Shown here piece by piece: positions 16,406 to 24,684 of a DNA stretch of 64,000 nucleotides. The notes under the pieces were generated by a model that worked only from the letters and a program-made list of their open reading frames with translations, was not told the DNA's origin and made no database searches. Made by a program: the position numbers and the translations under genes. Position 1 is the first letter of the stretch. Each line of letters opens with the position of its first letter. The DNA comes from Paraglaciecola arctica (GTDB taxonomy: Bacteria; Pseudomonadota; Gammaproteobacteria; Enterobacterales; Alteromonadaceae), in NCBI RefSeq assembly GCF_018861065.1, contig NZ_JAHKQO010000045.1, positions 124,001 to 188,000 on the forward strand. The letters run 5' to 3'.

Positions 16406-17407
16406 CTAAATTAAAGTGCTCTCTAATGCTTTTTTAGCATAGGCAATTGTCGCTTCCGAGCCTTCTTGCTCAGTTAAACGACTGCCCTCAAATTCTGCGC
16501 TGTAATAGCCACTAAATCCAGCATTTTCAAATATTTTAAAAAATCGTTTATAATCCAATGTTATTTCTCGTCCTTGATTATCAAAATCATGCGCTTTAAC
16601 ACTGACGCCTCTAGTGTATGGCGCCAAGTCCATTAGCCCTTGTACTCGGTCATAGCGTCTCTCTGGTTTATGATCCCAGCCACCCATGAAAAAGTTATCC
16701 AGATCTGAAAACAACCCTAGATTTTTATGGTTGGTTTGCTCCATAAGCATGGCAAGCCAAGCACCATTGTTAGATGCATAACCGTGGTTTTCCACTAACA
16801 GTTCAATATTCAATGCTTGTGCTCGAGTTGCTAACTTATCAAGCGATTCTGCGCATTGATTCAACTGTTGTAAGTAAGTTCCGTCTCCGTATGCATTGAC
16901 CCTCAGCTGTTTACAACCTAGATAAGCTGCAGTCTCTAACCAAGGAATATGTGCATCAATCGATGCTTGTCTTTGTTTAGGGGAACTCGCCCCTAATGAA
17001 CCGGTCTCGTCGCACATTAATACTTGAAACTGTACACTATTGTCCGTAGCCCTCGATTTAAAGTCATCTAACCATGGCTTATCCATAGCATGTCCAAAAA
17101 ATAATACATTCACAAGGTCAATCGATTCCAATCCTAGCTGTCTTGTTACTTTTGCGATATCACGAGGATCTAAACTACCGAGCAAAACATCGTCGGGTCG
17201 ACTATGAAGTACTTTCTTAAATTTTTCGTAATCCGCTTTACTGTCACCGAGAATAGATTGATGAAAGGACCACTGCGAGAGGGAGATACGCTTATTCACA
17301 GATGTGTCAATAGCCGGTTTATCTTTAGCTCTGGCAAATACATGACTTGAACTGAGTGCAATGGGTGCAATAGCAGCGTTTTTTAAAAAATGTCTTCGTG
17401 TAATCAT
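16406..17407 (-). CDS. Tat-exported sugar phosphate isomerase/epimerase-like TIM-barrel protein
   Basis: The protein has about 333 residues. The N-terminus carries a twin-arginine-type signal (ITRRHFLKNAAIAPIAL, cleavage near HVFARA). The rest is a xylose-isomerase-like/AP-endonuclease-2 TIM barrel, with the metal-site segments LLVENHG, FSDLDN and YSAEFEG. The start is placed at MITRRHF because GGA lies 7 bases before it and earlier Mets lack a ribosome site. The substrate is unknown; this family covers ketose epimerases and inosose enzymes. It lies 217 bp downstream of the epimerase gene on the same strand, in the mannan-type cluster. Confidence 0.75.
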   Translation of the reverse strand: MITRRHFLKNAAIAPIALSSSHVFARAKDKPAIDTSVNKRISLSQWSFHQSILGDSKADYEKFKKVLHSRPDDVLLGSLDPRDIAKVTRQLGLESIDLVNVLFFGHAMDKPWLDDFKSRATDNSVQFQVLMCDETGSLGASSPKQRQASIDAHIPWLETAAYLGCKQLRVNAYGDGTYLQQLNQCAESLDKLATRAQALNIELLVENHGYASNNGAWLAMLMEQTNHKNLGLFSDLDNFFMGGWDHKPERRYDRVQGLMDLAPYTRGVSVKAHDFDNQGREITLDYKRFFKIFENAGFSGYYSAEFEGSRLTEQEGSEATIAYAKKALESTLI

Positions 17408-17623
17408 AATTTTTTCCATCATTGTTTTGTCAATCGCGACTTAATCGTTAATTGGTTGGACTGATTGCCTGTAAATAAACCGGTTGGGGAACTATCACGG
17501 ATGTTCCTTCTTGAGCTAGATGAACTGAAGCGCTTATAGCAAACGCAACTATGGAATTTGAATGCTGATGTAATGAAATTATCAAACGCCAATAATGGGA
17601 AACTTACAATGACAAGTAAAACA

Positions 17624-18874
17624 CTAATTAACCACAGCACGGTGAGTTCTCCCCTGATAAGCCCCTACTACTCTCAACATTTCTGCAGTTTCCATCATTG
17701 CTCTCCCGTTGTGATAAGGACCTTTCCAAAATCCCGCTTTGTACATACTCTTGCCAAAGTGCTGCTCTCTCTTAGGTTTCCAAGACCATTCTCCATTCTC
17801 TGAATCAATATGTTGTTGTTGAGTAAAATTCCATATTTTTTCACTTGCGTTATAAAATTTTGTTTCTCCACTTAGTTGAAAGGCATTCATAAAGCCAACT
17901 AGAGATTCAGCCTGAACCCACCATTCACTTTCAAAATGTTTCCTGCTGTCTGAAAAAGTATATTTGTCACAAACTTGACCTAGATCACCTATGGATTGCT
18001 CCAAGCATATCTCAGCCATTTTAATGACAAAGGGCTTATATTTATTCTTTAGTGATTCTCTTTCCAATGCATTTAAAGCGTCCCAAACCAACCAACTGCA
18101 CTCAATATCATGCCCATATGAAAAACTATCAGACATATCCTTCCAATCAAAATCCTGAAATAAACGCAGGTGAAATGTTCGATTATCAATGATTTTATTG
18201 CAAATAAGTGAGACCAAATTTCGTAACGCTAATCCAACGCGATGTTCTTTACTTGCGCGATATAGAGCAGTATAAGCTTCCAAAATATGGATATGGGTGT
18301 TCATACTCTTAGGAAGGTTTTTATCTTTTTCACTTAGTCTTACATCGTTCAGTGGTTGCCAAGCTCCACCGAAGGCTTCTAAGTACCCTCCATAATTTTG
18401 GTCCACTGTTTTATCTTCAATTAAGTCAAAATAACTTAAGGCTTTATCAAGTGCAGTTTGATCTTTAGTGCATTGAAAATAGGCAGCTAAACCAAAAACA
18501 GAGAATGCTTGTGCATATGTCTGCTTTTTGTCTGACAATGTATTGCCTTTATAATCTAACTCCCATTTGACCCCACCGTGCTTTTTATCGTCAAAAAAAT
18601 TAAGCAAAAACTGATAAGCACGTTTAGCCATTTCTAAATAAGTGTCATCTGAATAATGTCTAGCAGACTCGCTAAAGAACCAAAGAATACGAGTATTCAA
18701 TATTATCCCTTTGTTAGCTCCCTCAATTGGTTGATTGTTATTATCAACTTCTCCAAAAAAACCACCATTGCTGTGATCGATACTATTGTTTAGCCACCAA
18801 TTGGCAATATCATGGCATTCTTGATCTAAATACTCATGGGCGAAAGGGTGAATTGTGGTATCACAATTATTCAC
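17624..18874 (-). CDS. Cellobiose/mannobiose 2-epimerase (AGE family)
   Basis: The 416-residue protein has the (alpha/alpha)6-barrel of the AGE superfamily, at the length usual for cellobiose 2-epimerases. Candidate catalytic residues are His194 (NTHIHILEA), His255 ([11 protein letters not shown]) and His388 (YHNGRAMME), spaced as in characterised family members. It would epimerise beta-1,4-mannobiose to mannosyl-glucose, the substrate of the GH130 phosphorylase whose 3' end it overlaps by 8 bp. The start is GTG with GGAG 7 bases upstream. The pairing with GH130 strongly supports this over an N-acylglucosamine epimerase role. Confidence 0.88.
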   Translation of the reverse strand: MNNCDTTIHPFAHEYLDQECHDIANWWLNNSIDHSNGGFFGEVDNNNQPIEGANKGIILNTRILWFFSESARHYSDDTYLEMAKRAYQFLLNFFDDKKHGGVKWELDYKGNTLSDKKQTYAQAFSVFGLAAYFQCTKDQTALDKALSYFDLIEDKTVDQNYGGYLEAFGGAWQPLNDVRLSEKDKNLPKSMNTHIHILEAYTALYRASKEHRVGLALRNLVSLICNKIIDNRTFHLRLFQDFDWKDMSDSFSYGHDIECSWLVWDALNALERESLKNKYKPFVIKMAEICLEQSIGDLGQVCDKYTFSDSRKHFESEWWVQAESLVGFMNAFQLSGETKFYNASEKIWNFTQQQHIDSENGEWSWKPKREQHFGKSMYKAGFWKGPYHNGRAMMETAEMLRVVGAYQGRTHRAVVN

Positions 18875-20048
18875 TTTCGCGCTCCTGATAATACAAATTT
18901 TTACTTATTAGTTCATTGATGGTTTTCACTGAACATGCTGACGAGAATCCATCTTCCGGAGTGTTTATCACGTAATCAACAAGCTGCTCGATTGAACTTG
19001 TTGCTACATGCATCCTAGTGTCAGAGGACGCATAATAGATATTGACTTCTTCATTTTCATTGACAGTCCAGCCATTGGAAAAGACTACGTTAGATACATC
19101 TCCGACTCTTTCATTACCTTCAGGAGCAATAAAGTGTCCGCCAGGTCGATGAGTAACAATCCATGGTCGTTTCAACTCGGTCATGAACATATAAAGAACA
19201 TAACGTAAACCCGCTGCAGTATTTCTTACGCCATGAGCTAAATTCAACCAACCTTTTGGGGTCTTTATAGGCGCCGGACCTTGGCCATTCTTTACTTCTT
19301 TAATTGTGTGGTAGATTTTTCCATCAACAATCACTTCTTCTTTAATTTCTGGGTTAAACATCGAATCTGTCAAACCCCATCCAATTCCTCCTCCACTTCC
19401 AACATTGATAAATCCATCTTGAGGGCGGGTATATAAAGCATATTTTCCGTCTATAAATTCGGGGTGAAGTACCACGTTACGTTGCTGTCCAGTGTATGTG
19501 ATTAGGTCCGGTAAACGTTCCCATATATCTAAATCTTTGGTTCGAGCAATACCACATTGAGCTTCAGCAGCCGAGAGATCATTAGGTAAAGAGTGATCTT
19601 TCCTTTCAGTACAAAATAAGCCATAGATCCATCCATCCTCATGCTGAACTAATCTCATATCATAGATATTAGTATCCGGGTTCTTAGTTTCTGGCATTGA
19701 CATTGGTCGCTGCCAAAATTTAAAGTTATCTACACCACTACTGCTTTCTGCAACTGCGAAAAATGACTTTCGATCATTTCCCTCAACCCTTACTACCAAG
19801 TAATATTTTTGATTTAAATAAATGGCTCCCGAATTAAATGTGGCGTTAATTCCTAATCTTTCCATACACAGCGGATTTGTTCTTTCATCAAAATCATAAC
19901 GCCACAATATTGGAATATGCGCTTGAGTTATAATTGGATTATTCCATCGTTGATAGATTCCATTAGTACTATCCTGCTCTGAATTCTGCTTTCTTAACAA
20001 GTCTTCTTGGTTAGCTAGCAAACTATCTATTTTTTGTGAATATTTCAT
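18867..20048 (-). CDS. GH130 4-O-beta-D-mannosyl-D-glucose phosphorylase
   Basis: The 393-residue protein is a five-bladed beta-propeller of family GH130, most like subfamily 1. Visible marks are [18 protein letters not shown], the catalytic acid region DTNIYDMRL with Asp130, [19 protein letters not shown] and [11 protein letters not shown]. It phosphorolyses mannosyl-glucose to mannose-1-phosphate and glucose in the cytoplasm. It overlaps the epimerase gene by 8 bp, the well-known mannobiose pathway pair. GAGG precedes the ATG. It is probably expressed from the LacI-controlled promoter near 20600-20660, reading through the transporter remnant. Confidence 0.9.
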   Translation of the reverse strand: MKYSQKIDSLLANQEDLLRKQNSEQDSTNGIYQRWNNPIITQAHIPILWRYDFDERTNPLCMERLGINATFNSGAIYLNQKYYLVVRVEGNDRKSFFAVAESSSGVDNFKFWQRPMSMPETKNPDTNIYDMRLVQHEDGWIYGLFCTERKDHSLPNDLSAAEAQCGIARTKDLDIWERLPDLITYTGQQRNVVLHPEFIDGKYALYTRPQDGFINVGSGGGIGWGLTDSMFNPEIKEEVIVDGKIYHTIKEVKNGQGPAPIKTPKGWLNLAHGVRNTAAGLRYVLYMFMTELKRPWIVTHRPGGHFIAPEGNERVGDVSNVVFSNGWTVNENEEVNIYYASSDTRMHVATSSIEQLVDYVINTPEDGFSSACSVKTINELISKNLYYQERESE

Positions 20049-20133
20049 CTATGCCTCATTGAATCATCTGTTCTTATTGGCGCACTTTACTTTTTCAAAT
20101 AAAGTAAAAACCCAACAAACCGATTTTGAAAAT

Positions 20134-20532
20134 CTATTTCTTTCTACTGATTGTTTTCATATCTTCGGGGTAGTCTTCCATTTTATTCCACCAATTTACT
20201 TTTGAGAAAATTGAAGCAACAATCACTACCCTCAAAGAAATGGTCATAGGTAAATATTGTTGTATTACTAGAAAAATCGGCGCCGCTATAAGACCTCAAT
20301 GCCATACAAAACCAACAAATACATTAGTAGAATCTCTTGCAAAGTTTTGATTGGGCATTACATCAGGATTGTTTCTTTGGCACTCAATAAGTAGGGGGTT
20401 CCAGAAACCCCATGGCCGAGTCTTGAGATAAAAGTTATTTAAAACATCCATGTCATCTACTTCAGTCAACAATGATCTAAAGACACAAGCCAAGAGGCAA
20501 ATAATTATGAGGTCTAGCAACGATAAAATCAT
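20134..20532 (-). pseudogene. C-terminal remnant of a sodium:solute symporter
   Basis: The frame reads like the end of an SSS permease. A hydrophobic helix (ILSLLDLIIICLLACVF) is followed by FYLKTRPWGFWNP and a vestige of the last helices (GLIAAPIFLVIQQYLPM, NWWNKMEDYPEDMK). An in-frame TGA at 20296-20298 interrupts it, and the frame then continues to TAG at 20134-20136. Stop codons lie directly upstream of 20532, so the large N-terminal part is gone. It lies just ahead of the GH130 gene, where a mannobiose or mannose importer would be expected. Confidence 0.72.
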
Positions 20533-20606
20533 AGACTATTCTCTATTCGTCCAGTCATCAGATTACACGCCAAGCGATCCAAATTGTAAAACTGCGATCA
20601 GCATTT

Positions 20607-20618
20607 GTAACCGGTTAC
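20607..20618. promoter_or_regulatory. LacI-type operator GTAACCGGTTAC
   Basis: A perfect 12-bp palindrome with the central CG typical of LacI-family operators. It lies in the divergent region between the GH130 operon and the lacI-type gene, 28 bp from a second near-identical copy. Confidence 0.75.
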
Positions 20619-20645
20619 TAACATTTTATTAATAATGAAATATAT

Positions 20646-20657
20646 GTAACCGGTTAT
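20646..20657. promoter_or_regulatory. LacI-type operator GTAACCGGTTAT
   Basis: Second copy of the same operator with one change in the last base. With the copy at 20607 it forms a pair suited to cooperative binding. It lies 115 bp upstream of the regulator ATG, so autoregulation is likely. Confidence 0.72.
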
Positions 20658-20771
20658 CAAGCTTTATTTTGTAGGCATGTAAAAGAATGGAGCCAAATGA
20701 ATGTAAATTGTTTCAAAATAATGTTAAAAATAGAGAAAATTCAAATGTGTCTGACGAAAAGTAGGTAACGC

Positions 20772-21773
20772 ATGTCAACAATTCGAGATGTTTCTAAAGC
20801 AGCTGAAGTATCTATTGCTACAGTCTCGAGAGCAATAAGTCACCCTGAAAAGGTATCTAAATCTACTCTTAAAAAGGTAAATGCAGCTATTAAGAAACTA
20901 CAATATAGACCCAATATGCTATCTCAAAGTTTTAGAAACAAGACGGCAAATTGTATTGTTGTTTTGGTTCCAGATATTGCTAACCTCTTTTTTACGACCG
21001 TTATTAAGGGAATAGAAGAAGTAGCGCAAAAACGAGGAGTTAATGTGTTGTTAGGCGATACAAGAGATTCCTCTGGTCGAGAACTTGACTACATTAAACT
21101 GGTTGAGACAAAACAGGCTGATGGCATAATTCAACTTAGGCCATACACCAAAGATGATTCAGCTCTGCCCATTGATTTCGTTTCGGCAGTTAATGCGAGT
21201 GGATGTGAAAACACACCTTATCCATCAGTTAGAATAGACAATGTCTCTGCTGCGGAGGAAGTTGTCAATTACTTGATATCAATCGGTCACAAACGCATTG
21301 GAGTAATTTCAGGACTCGTTAAAAACCCTCATTCAATTGACAGGTTACGTGGCTATAAGCGAGCGCTAAAAAGGGCAGGAATAGAGTTTGATGACAGAAT
21401 TGTGACTGAAGGTGACTTCTCATTTTGGTCGGGAATGAACGCTTCTGAATTTTTCTGTAGGATACCAGTTGAACAAAGGCCCACAGCAGTTTTTTGTATG
21501 AACGACGAAATGGCAATAGGCGCTATTAAAGGATTTAAGAGCAAGGGAGTATCTATACCTAGAGATTTATCTATTACTGGTTTTGATGATTTGGAGTTTT
21601 CTAAATATTGTGATCCAGCTTTAACAACCGTGTCTCAGCCAGCAGAGATGATAGGAAAAAAATCAGCTGAACTGCTATTCCAAATTATTGACGGTGAGTC
21701 CCCTAGTCAATCAGAGTATGTTTTGCCAATCGAATTTATTATCCGAAAGAGCACTTCAGTTCCACAACCTTAG
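20772..21773 (+). CDS. LacI-family transcriptional repressor of the mannan-type cluster
   Basis: This 333-residue protein has an N-terminal LacI helix-turn-helix (TIRDVSKAAEVSIATVSRAI), a hinge helix near 45-60, and a periplasmic-binding-protein-like sensor domain (about 60-330). Conserved segments include MNDEMAIGA, GFKSKGVSIPRDLSITGFDD and LTTVSQP. It is divergent from the GH130/epimerase operon and 87 bp ahead of a mannose-isomerase-like gene. Three matching palindromes (20607, 20646, 21816) mark its probable targets, so it likely represses the cluster until a mannose or mannobiose signal binds. Confidence 0.9.
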   Translation: MSTIRDVSKAAEVSIATVSRAISHPEKVSKSTLKKVNAAIKKLQYRPNMLSQSFRNKTANCIVVLVPDIANLFFTTVIKGIEEVAQKRGVNVLLGDTRDSSGRELDYIKLVETKQADGIIQLRPYTKDDSALPIDFVSAVNASGCENTPYPSVRIDNVSAAEEVVNYLISIGHKRIGVISGLVKNPHSIDRLRGYKRALKRAGIEFDDRIVTEGDFSFWSGMNASEFFCRIPVEQRPTAVFCMNDEMAIGAIKGFKSKGVSIPRDLSITGFDDLEFSKYCDPALTTVSQPAEMIGKKSAELLFQIIDGESPSQSEYVLPIEFIIRKSTSVPQP

Positions 21774-21810
21774 TAACTACAAAAGAATCAATCCAAATGG
21801 GTTGAACTTT

Positions 21811-21832
21811 AAAATGTAACGGGTTACATTTT
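21811..21832. promoter_or_regulatory. LacI-type operator upstream of the mannose-isomerase-like gene
   Basis: The core is GTAACGGGTTAC (21816-21827), one base from the two operators at 20607 and 20646. AAAAT and ATTTT extend it to a 22-bp near-perfect palindrome. It lies 28 bp upstream of the GTG start at 21861. Confidence 0.75.
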
Positions 21833-21860
21833 ATGTGCAATTGTTTTTGGATGATATTCT

Positions 21861-23090
21861 GTGGAAGTACGATTAGATTTAGAAAAGCATGTAGATCGTT
21901 TAGAGTCTTGGGTTAAAGATAAAGCTATACCATTGTGGACTAACTGTGGCATAAACCCACAAAATGGTTCGGTATACGAACAACTATGTGGAGATGGATT
22001 TCCAGATCACCACGCGAATATGCGTTCTCGAGTTCAATCTAGACAAATTTTCGTGTTTTCATGTGCTCAAATAATGGGTTGGTCACATGACAAGAATATG
22101 ACTGTCGATAAGATCCAACATTTCTTGGATAAACACGCGAGAACTGCACCAAATAGCGTAGGCTATGCGCACCTTTTGGATCCAAATGGACGAGTGCTAG
22201 AGCAAAAGAAAGATACCTATGATTTTGCGTTTTTCTTATTGGCTAGCGCGTATCAGTTTAAAGCTTTCGGAAAATCAACCGAGTTGAAACTAGCAGATCA
22301 ATATTTAGAACATATTGAATCGAAATTTAAAGGGAAATTTGGTGGCTGGCAAGAGGGGGACTACCCCTCTGAATTTCGAAGGCAAAATCCGCACATGCAC
22401 TTGTTTGAGGCTTTTTTAACTTGGTTTGATATTTCAAAAGATCCCAAGTGGTTGGCAAAGGCAGGGCAAGTTTTTACCTTATTTGAAAGTTGTTTTTTCG
22501 ATCATGACGTTGGTGTAGTGCGAGAGCATTTTGAACAAGATTGGACCTTGGCATGTAGACCAATGGGGAATATTATCGAGCCAGGGCATATGTTTGAATG
22601 GGTATGGTTACTCAGATGGTATCAAAAATTAACGGGAACCGATGTTTCGGGTTACTGCAATACTTTATTTGACAAAGCCATAAAAATTGGTTTATTTGAA
22701 GATACCTGTTTGGTTTTTGATCAAGTTGAACACGATGGTCAAGTCATTAAGTCGAGTAAACGTTTGTGGCCAATTACTGAACTTATTAAAGCGAGTATTG
22801 CTCAAGCTGAAGCAAATAGAGAACAAGCACAAGAATACGAATTACTCGCAAGTAAGGGTATCCAAACCTTGTTTGATTTTTATTTTTGTATGTCTCAGTC
22901 CACAGCTATTGAGGGCCCAACCGCAAATTCAGCGATTTATGATGGACGTTATATAGACCAACTTGATGAAGAAAATAATATTGCTGTAAACCTTACACCT
23001 GCCAGTACACTATATCATATTGTTATGGCTACAATTGTGGGGATACATTATGTGAAGAGTGAGCAAAATTCCCCTCCTAGAATAAGTTGA
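21861..23090 (+). CDS. AGE-family aldose-ketose isomerase, probable D-mannose isomerase
   Basis: The 409-residue (alpha/alpha)6-barrel protein is closer to the YihS/mannose isomerase branch of the AGE superfamily than the epimerase at 17624. Active-site candidates are His178/His180 (NPHMHLFEAF), His243 (EPGHMFEWVWLL) and a C-terminal YHIV histidine. It would convert mannose to fructose in the cytoplasm. The start is GTG, since no in-frame ATG lies nearby. A LacI-type operator lies 28 bp upstream. The stop lies right at the edge of an IS remnant, so the last few residues (PPRIS) may be altered, but the length is near that of the family. Confidence 0.82.
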   Translation: MEVRLDLEKHVDRLESWVKDKAIPLWTNCGINPQNGSVYEQLCGDGFPDHHANMRSRVQSRQIFVFSCAQIMGWSHDKNMTVDKIQHFLDKHARTAPNSVGYAHLLDPNGRVLEQKKDTYDFAFFLLASAYQFKAFGKSTELKLADQYLEHIESKFKGKFGGWQEGDYPSEFRRQNPHMHLFEAFLTWFDISKDPKWLAKAGQVFTLFESCFFDHDVGVVREHFEQDWTLACRPMGNIIEPGHMFEWVWLLRWYQKLTGTDVSGYCNTLFDKAIKIGLFEDTCLVFDQVEHDGQVIKSSKRLWPITELIKASIAQAEANREQAQEYELLASKGIQTLFDFYFCMSQSTAIEGPTANSAIYDGRYIDQLDEENNIAVNLTPASTLYHIVMATIVGIHYVKSEQNSPPRIS

Positions 23091-23095
23091 CGGTT

Positions 23096-23236
23096 TTAAG
23101 CCGGCATTTTTTGCTGGCTTTTCATTATATGCACTTCGCTAGGTGTTTTCATATCTAAACTCAAGTGCGGCCTCATTTCGTTGTAAGTACTTATTGATTC
23201 CCTGACCAATGTTTGTAGCTCATCAAGTGTATTGCA
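23096..23236 (-). pseudogene. C-terminal fragment of an IS3-family transposase
   Basis: Reading leftward, 46 codons give a typical orfB end: TYNEMRPHLSLDMKTPSEVH, preceded by DELQTLVRESIS. The catalytic domain is absent. The fragment abuts the mannose-isomerase-like gene and ends 18 bp before the left end of the next IS. It is the relic of an older insertion. Confidence 0.75.
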
Positions 23237-23254
23237 TTAATAGAGTAAGAATTC

Positions 23255-23281
23255 TGTTGTGGTTGAATTAGCCGGACACTT
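23255..23281. repeat. Left inverted repeat of the IS3-family element
   Basis: It begins TGTTGTGGT and ends CCGGACACTT. The right end, read in reverse, begins TGTTCTGGT and ends with the same CCGGACACTT. Confidence 0.75.
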
Positions 23282-23317
23282 CAATAAAGGATAAAATCCA
23301 ATTATTGAGGTGTCAAA

Positions 23318-23605
23318 ATGACTAAACGTACTAACAAACAATATCCAAACGATTTTAAGCAAGAAGCGGGTTCACTGGTGATTGAGCAAGGTTACTCAGT
23401 TGTTGAGGCCGCCGCGTCATTGAATATAACGGATAAGCTACTTTATAACTGGGTAGCTAAGTTCAAACAGCAAAATGAAGATTCTGCGTTATCGACAGAT
23501 GAGCGTGCTGAACTCATTCAACTGAGGAAAGATAAAAAACGCCTAGAAATGGAACGCGAAATATTAAAAAAGGCTTCAGCGTTTTTTGCAAAGGAAATGA
23601 AGTAA
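23318..23605 (+). CDS. IS3-family transposase OrfA
   Basis: This 95-residue helix-turn-helix protein (TKRTNKQYPNDFKQEAGSLV, LLYNWVAKF) ends in a leucine-zipper-like helix (RLEMEREILKKASAFFAKE). It binds the IS ends and is also the N-terminal part of the OrfAB transposase made by frameshifting. OrfB lies in the -1 frame. The gene looks intact. Confidence 0.92.
   Translation: MTKRTNKQYPNDFKQEAGSLVIEQGYSVVEAAASLNITDKLLYNWVAKFKQQNEDSALSTDERAELIQLRKDKKRLEMEREILKKASAFFAKEMK
23566..23572 (+). promoter_or_regulatory. Probable -1 programmed frameshift site A AAA AAG
   Basis: In the orfA frame the codons are TTA AAA AAG, which gives the slippery heptamer A-AAA-AAG. The -1 frame is open from here into orfB and reads like the family's OrfA-OrfB junction (VKYSFITSLGKQYPVAMSY). 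This is the standard IS3 mechanism. Confidence 0.75.
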
Positions 23606-23649
23606 AGTATTCATTTATAACAAGTTTAGGTAAACAGTACCCGGTTGCA

Positions 23650-24010
23650 ATGTCATATAAAGTGATGCGAGTAAGCAAGTCAGCTTACTATGCTTGGCGC
23701 AAGCGCCCAGCGATATTAATAAGCGCAGAAACGCTTAACATGCATCGCATGGCCAAAGCTCTATTTAAAGCAAGTAGAGAAAGTTTGGGGAGCCGTGAGC
23801 TTGGGAAAAAACTTCGCAAAGAAGGCTTTAAAATAACTCGACATCGTGTCATTAACTTGATGAAACGACTTGGCTTAATAGTTAAGCAGCGCGTGGCTTA
23901 CAAAGTGACAACGAAGCGCAAGCATAGCGATGCTGTTGCTGACAATTTGTTAAACATGAATTTTAACCCGACCGGGCCAAACCAAGTGTGGGCCGGAGAT
24001 GTGAGCTATC
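23650..24010 (+). CDS. IS3-family transposase OrfB, 5' exon (interrupted by group II intron)
   Basis: This is the N-terminal part of OrfB (120 codons plus one base). It contains the HTH_21-like region (SAYYAWRKRP) and the first catalytic aspartate in WAGDVSY (Asp117). The exon ends in TATC directly before GTGTG, the group II intron start. Joined to 26299-26762 it gives exactly 825 bases, a 274-residue OrfB. Without splicing, translation stops a few codons into the intron. Confidence 0.88.
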
Positions 24011-24684
24011 GTGTGCTCGGAGTTCAGCACTAGCAAGGAATGCTTAAATGAACCACGAGTCTATTTGAAATTCATAAATAAAATGGCAGGAGCTAGCTTG
24101 TTTATGGCGTTATCTGGTTGTGCAGGTAGCAGAGTCTGAGCGGCAGTGACTTATTGTATGCTGATAAGGTGATGTAACTCGCTGACAACGGGGAGTGAGG
24201 CGAATTCGTTAAGCCAAGATGCTTTTCTAGACTAAGTAGTGGACGGATGAAGAACATGAACCGATTAACCCGCATCTATGGGCTGAAACGTCGCCATTGC
24301 CTACACGAATTAACAGGTAATATGGTGCTGAGACATCGTTACAAGTAGCGTCGATGTTACCGAGTTGGTAAGTTACATGTAGGCTCTTATCAATGGATGA
24401 GTACAAAATCACAATTCTGTACTTGAGCACTATCACCTTACAGTACGATAAGGTTAAAGACTGCGATCGGCATCCACCCCACTATGTTTGAGTTCAAATA
24501 GGTGAACCGAGGAAGACTTGTAATGAATGCTAAGGGAGCAGACCCCGATGACATGCAAGTTGGCGGAGCGTTCGTAGTAGTCTGAGATGGGGAAAGCCCA
24601 TTACATGGCGAAGGGACGCAGTTTACTGTATTTGCGCGAGCAAATTATCTGACTTCTATGTTAATAGTAATATGGTGAAGACCT

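Noticed and set aside
17419-17640. 73-codon leftward frame between the 2-epimerase and the TIM-barrel gene, starting with a hydrophobic stretch
   Set aside because: It overlaps the epimerase end, lacks a ribosome site and its second half is Ser/Arg-rich without family resemblance. It could be a relic of a transporter end, but nothing supports it firmly.
23098-23125. GCCGGCA-T6-TGCTGGC stem as a terminator for the mannose isomerase gene
   Set aside because: The bases lie within the coding end of the transposase fragment, and the resemblance to a stem is explained by that sequence; it may still stop transcription but was not called.
24227-24436. Leftward frame inside the group II intron
   Set aside because: The region belongs to the structured RNA domains of the intron; the frame has no family resemblance.
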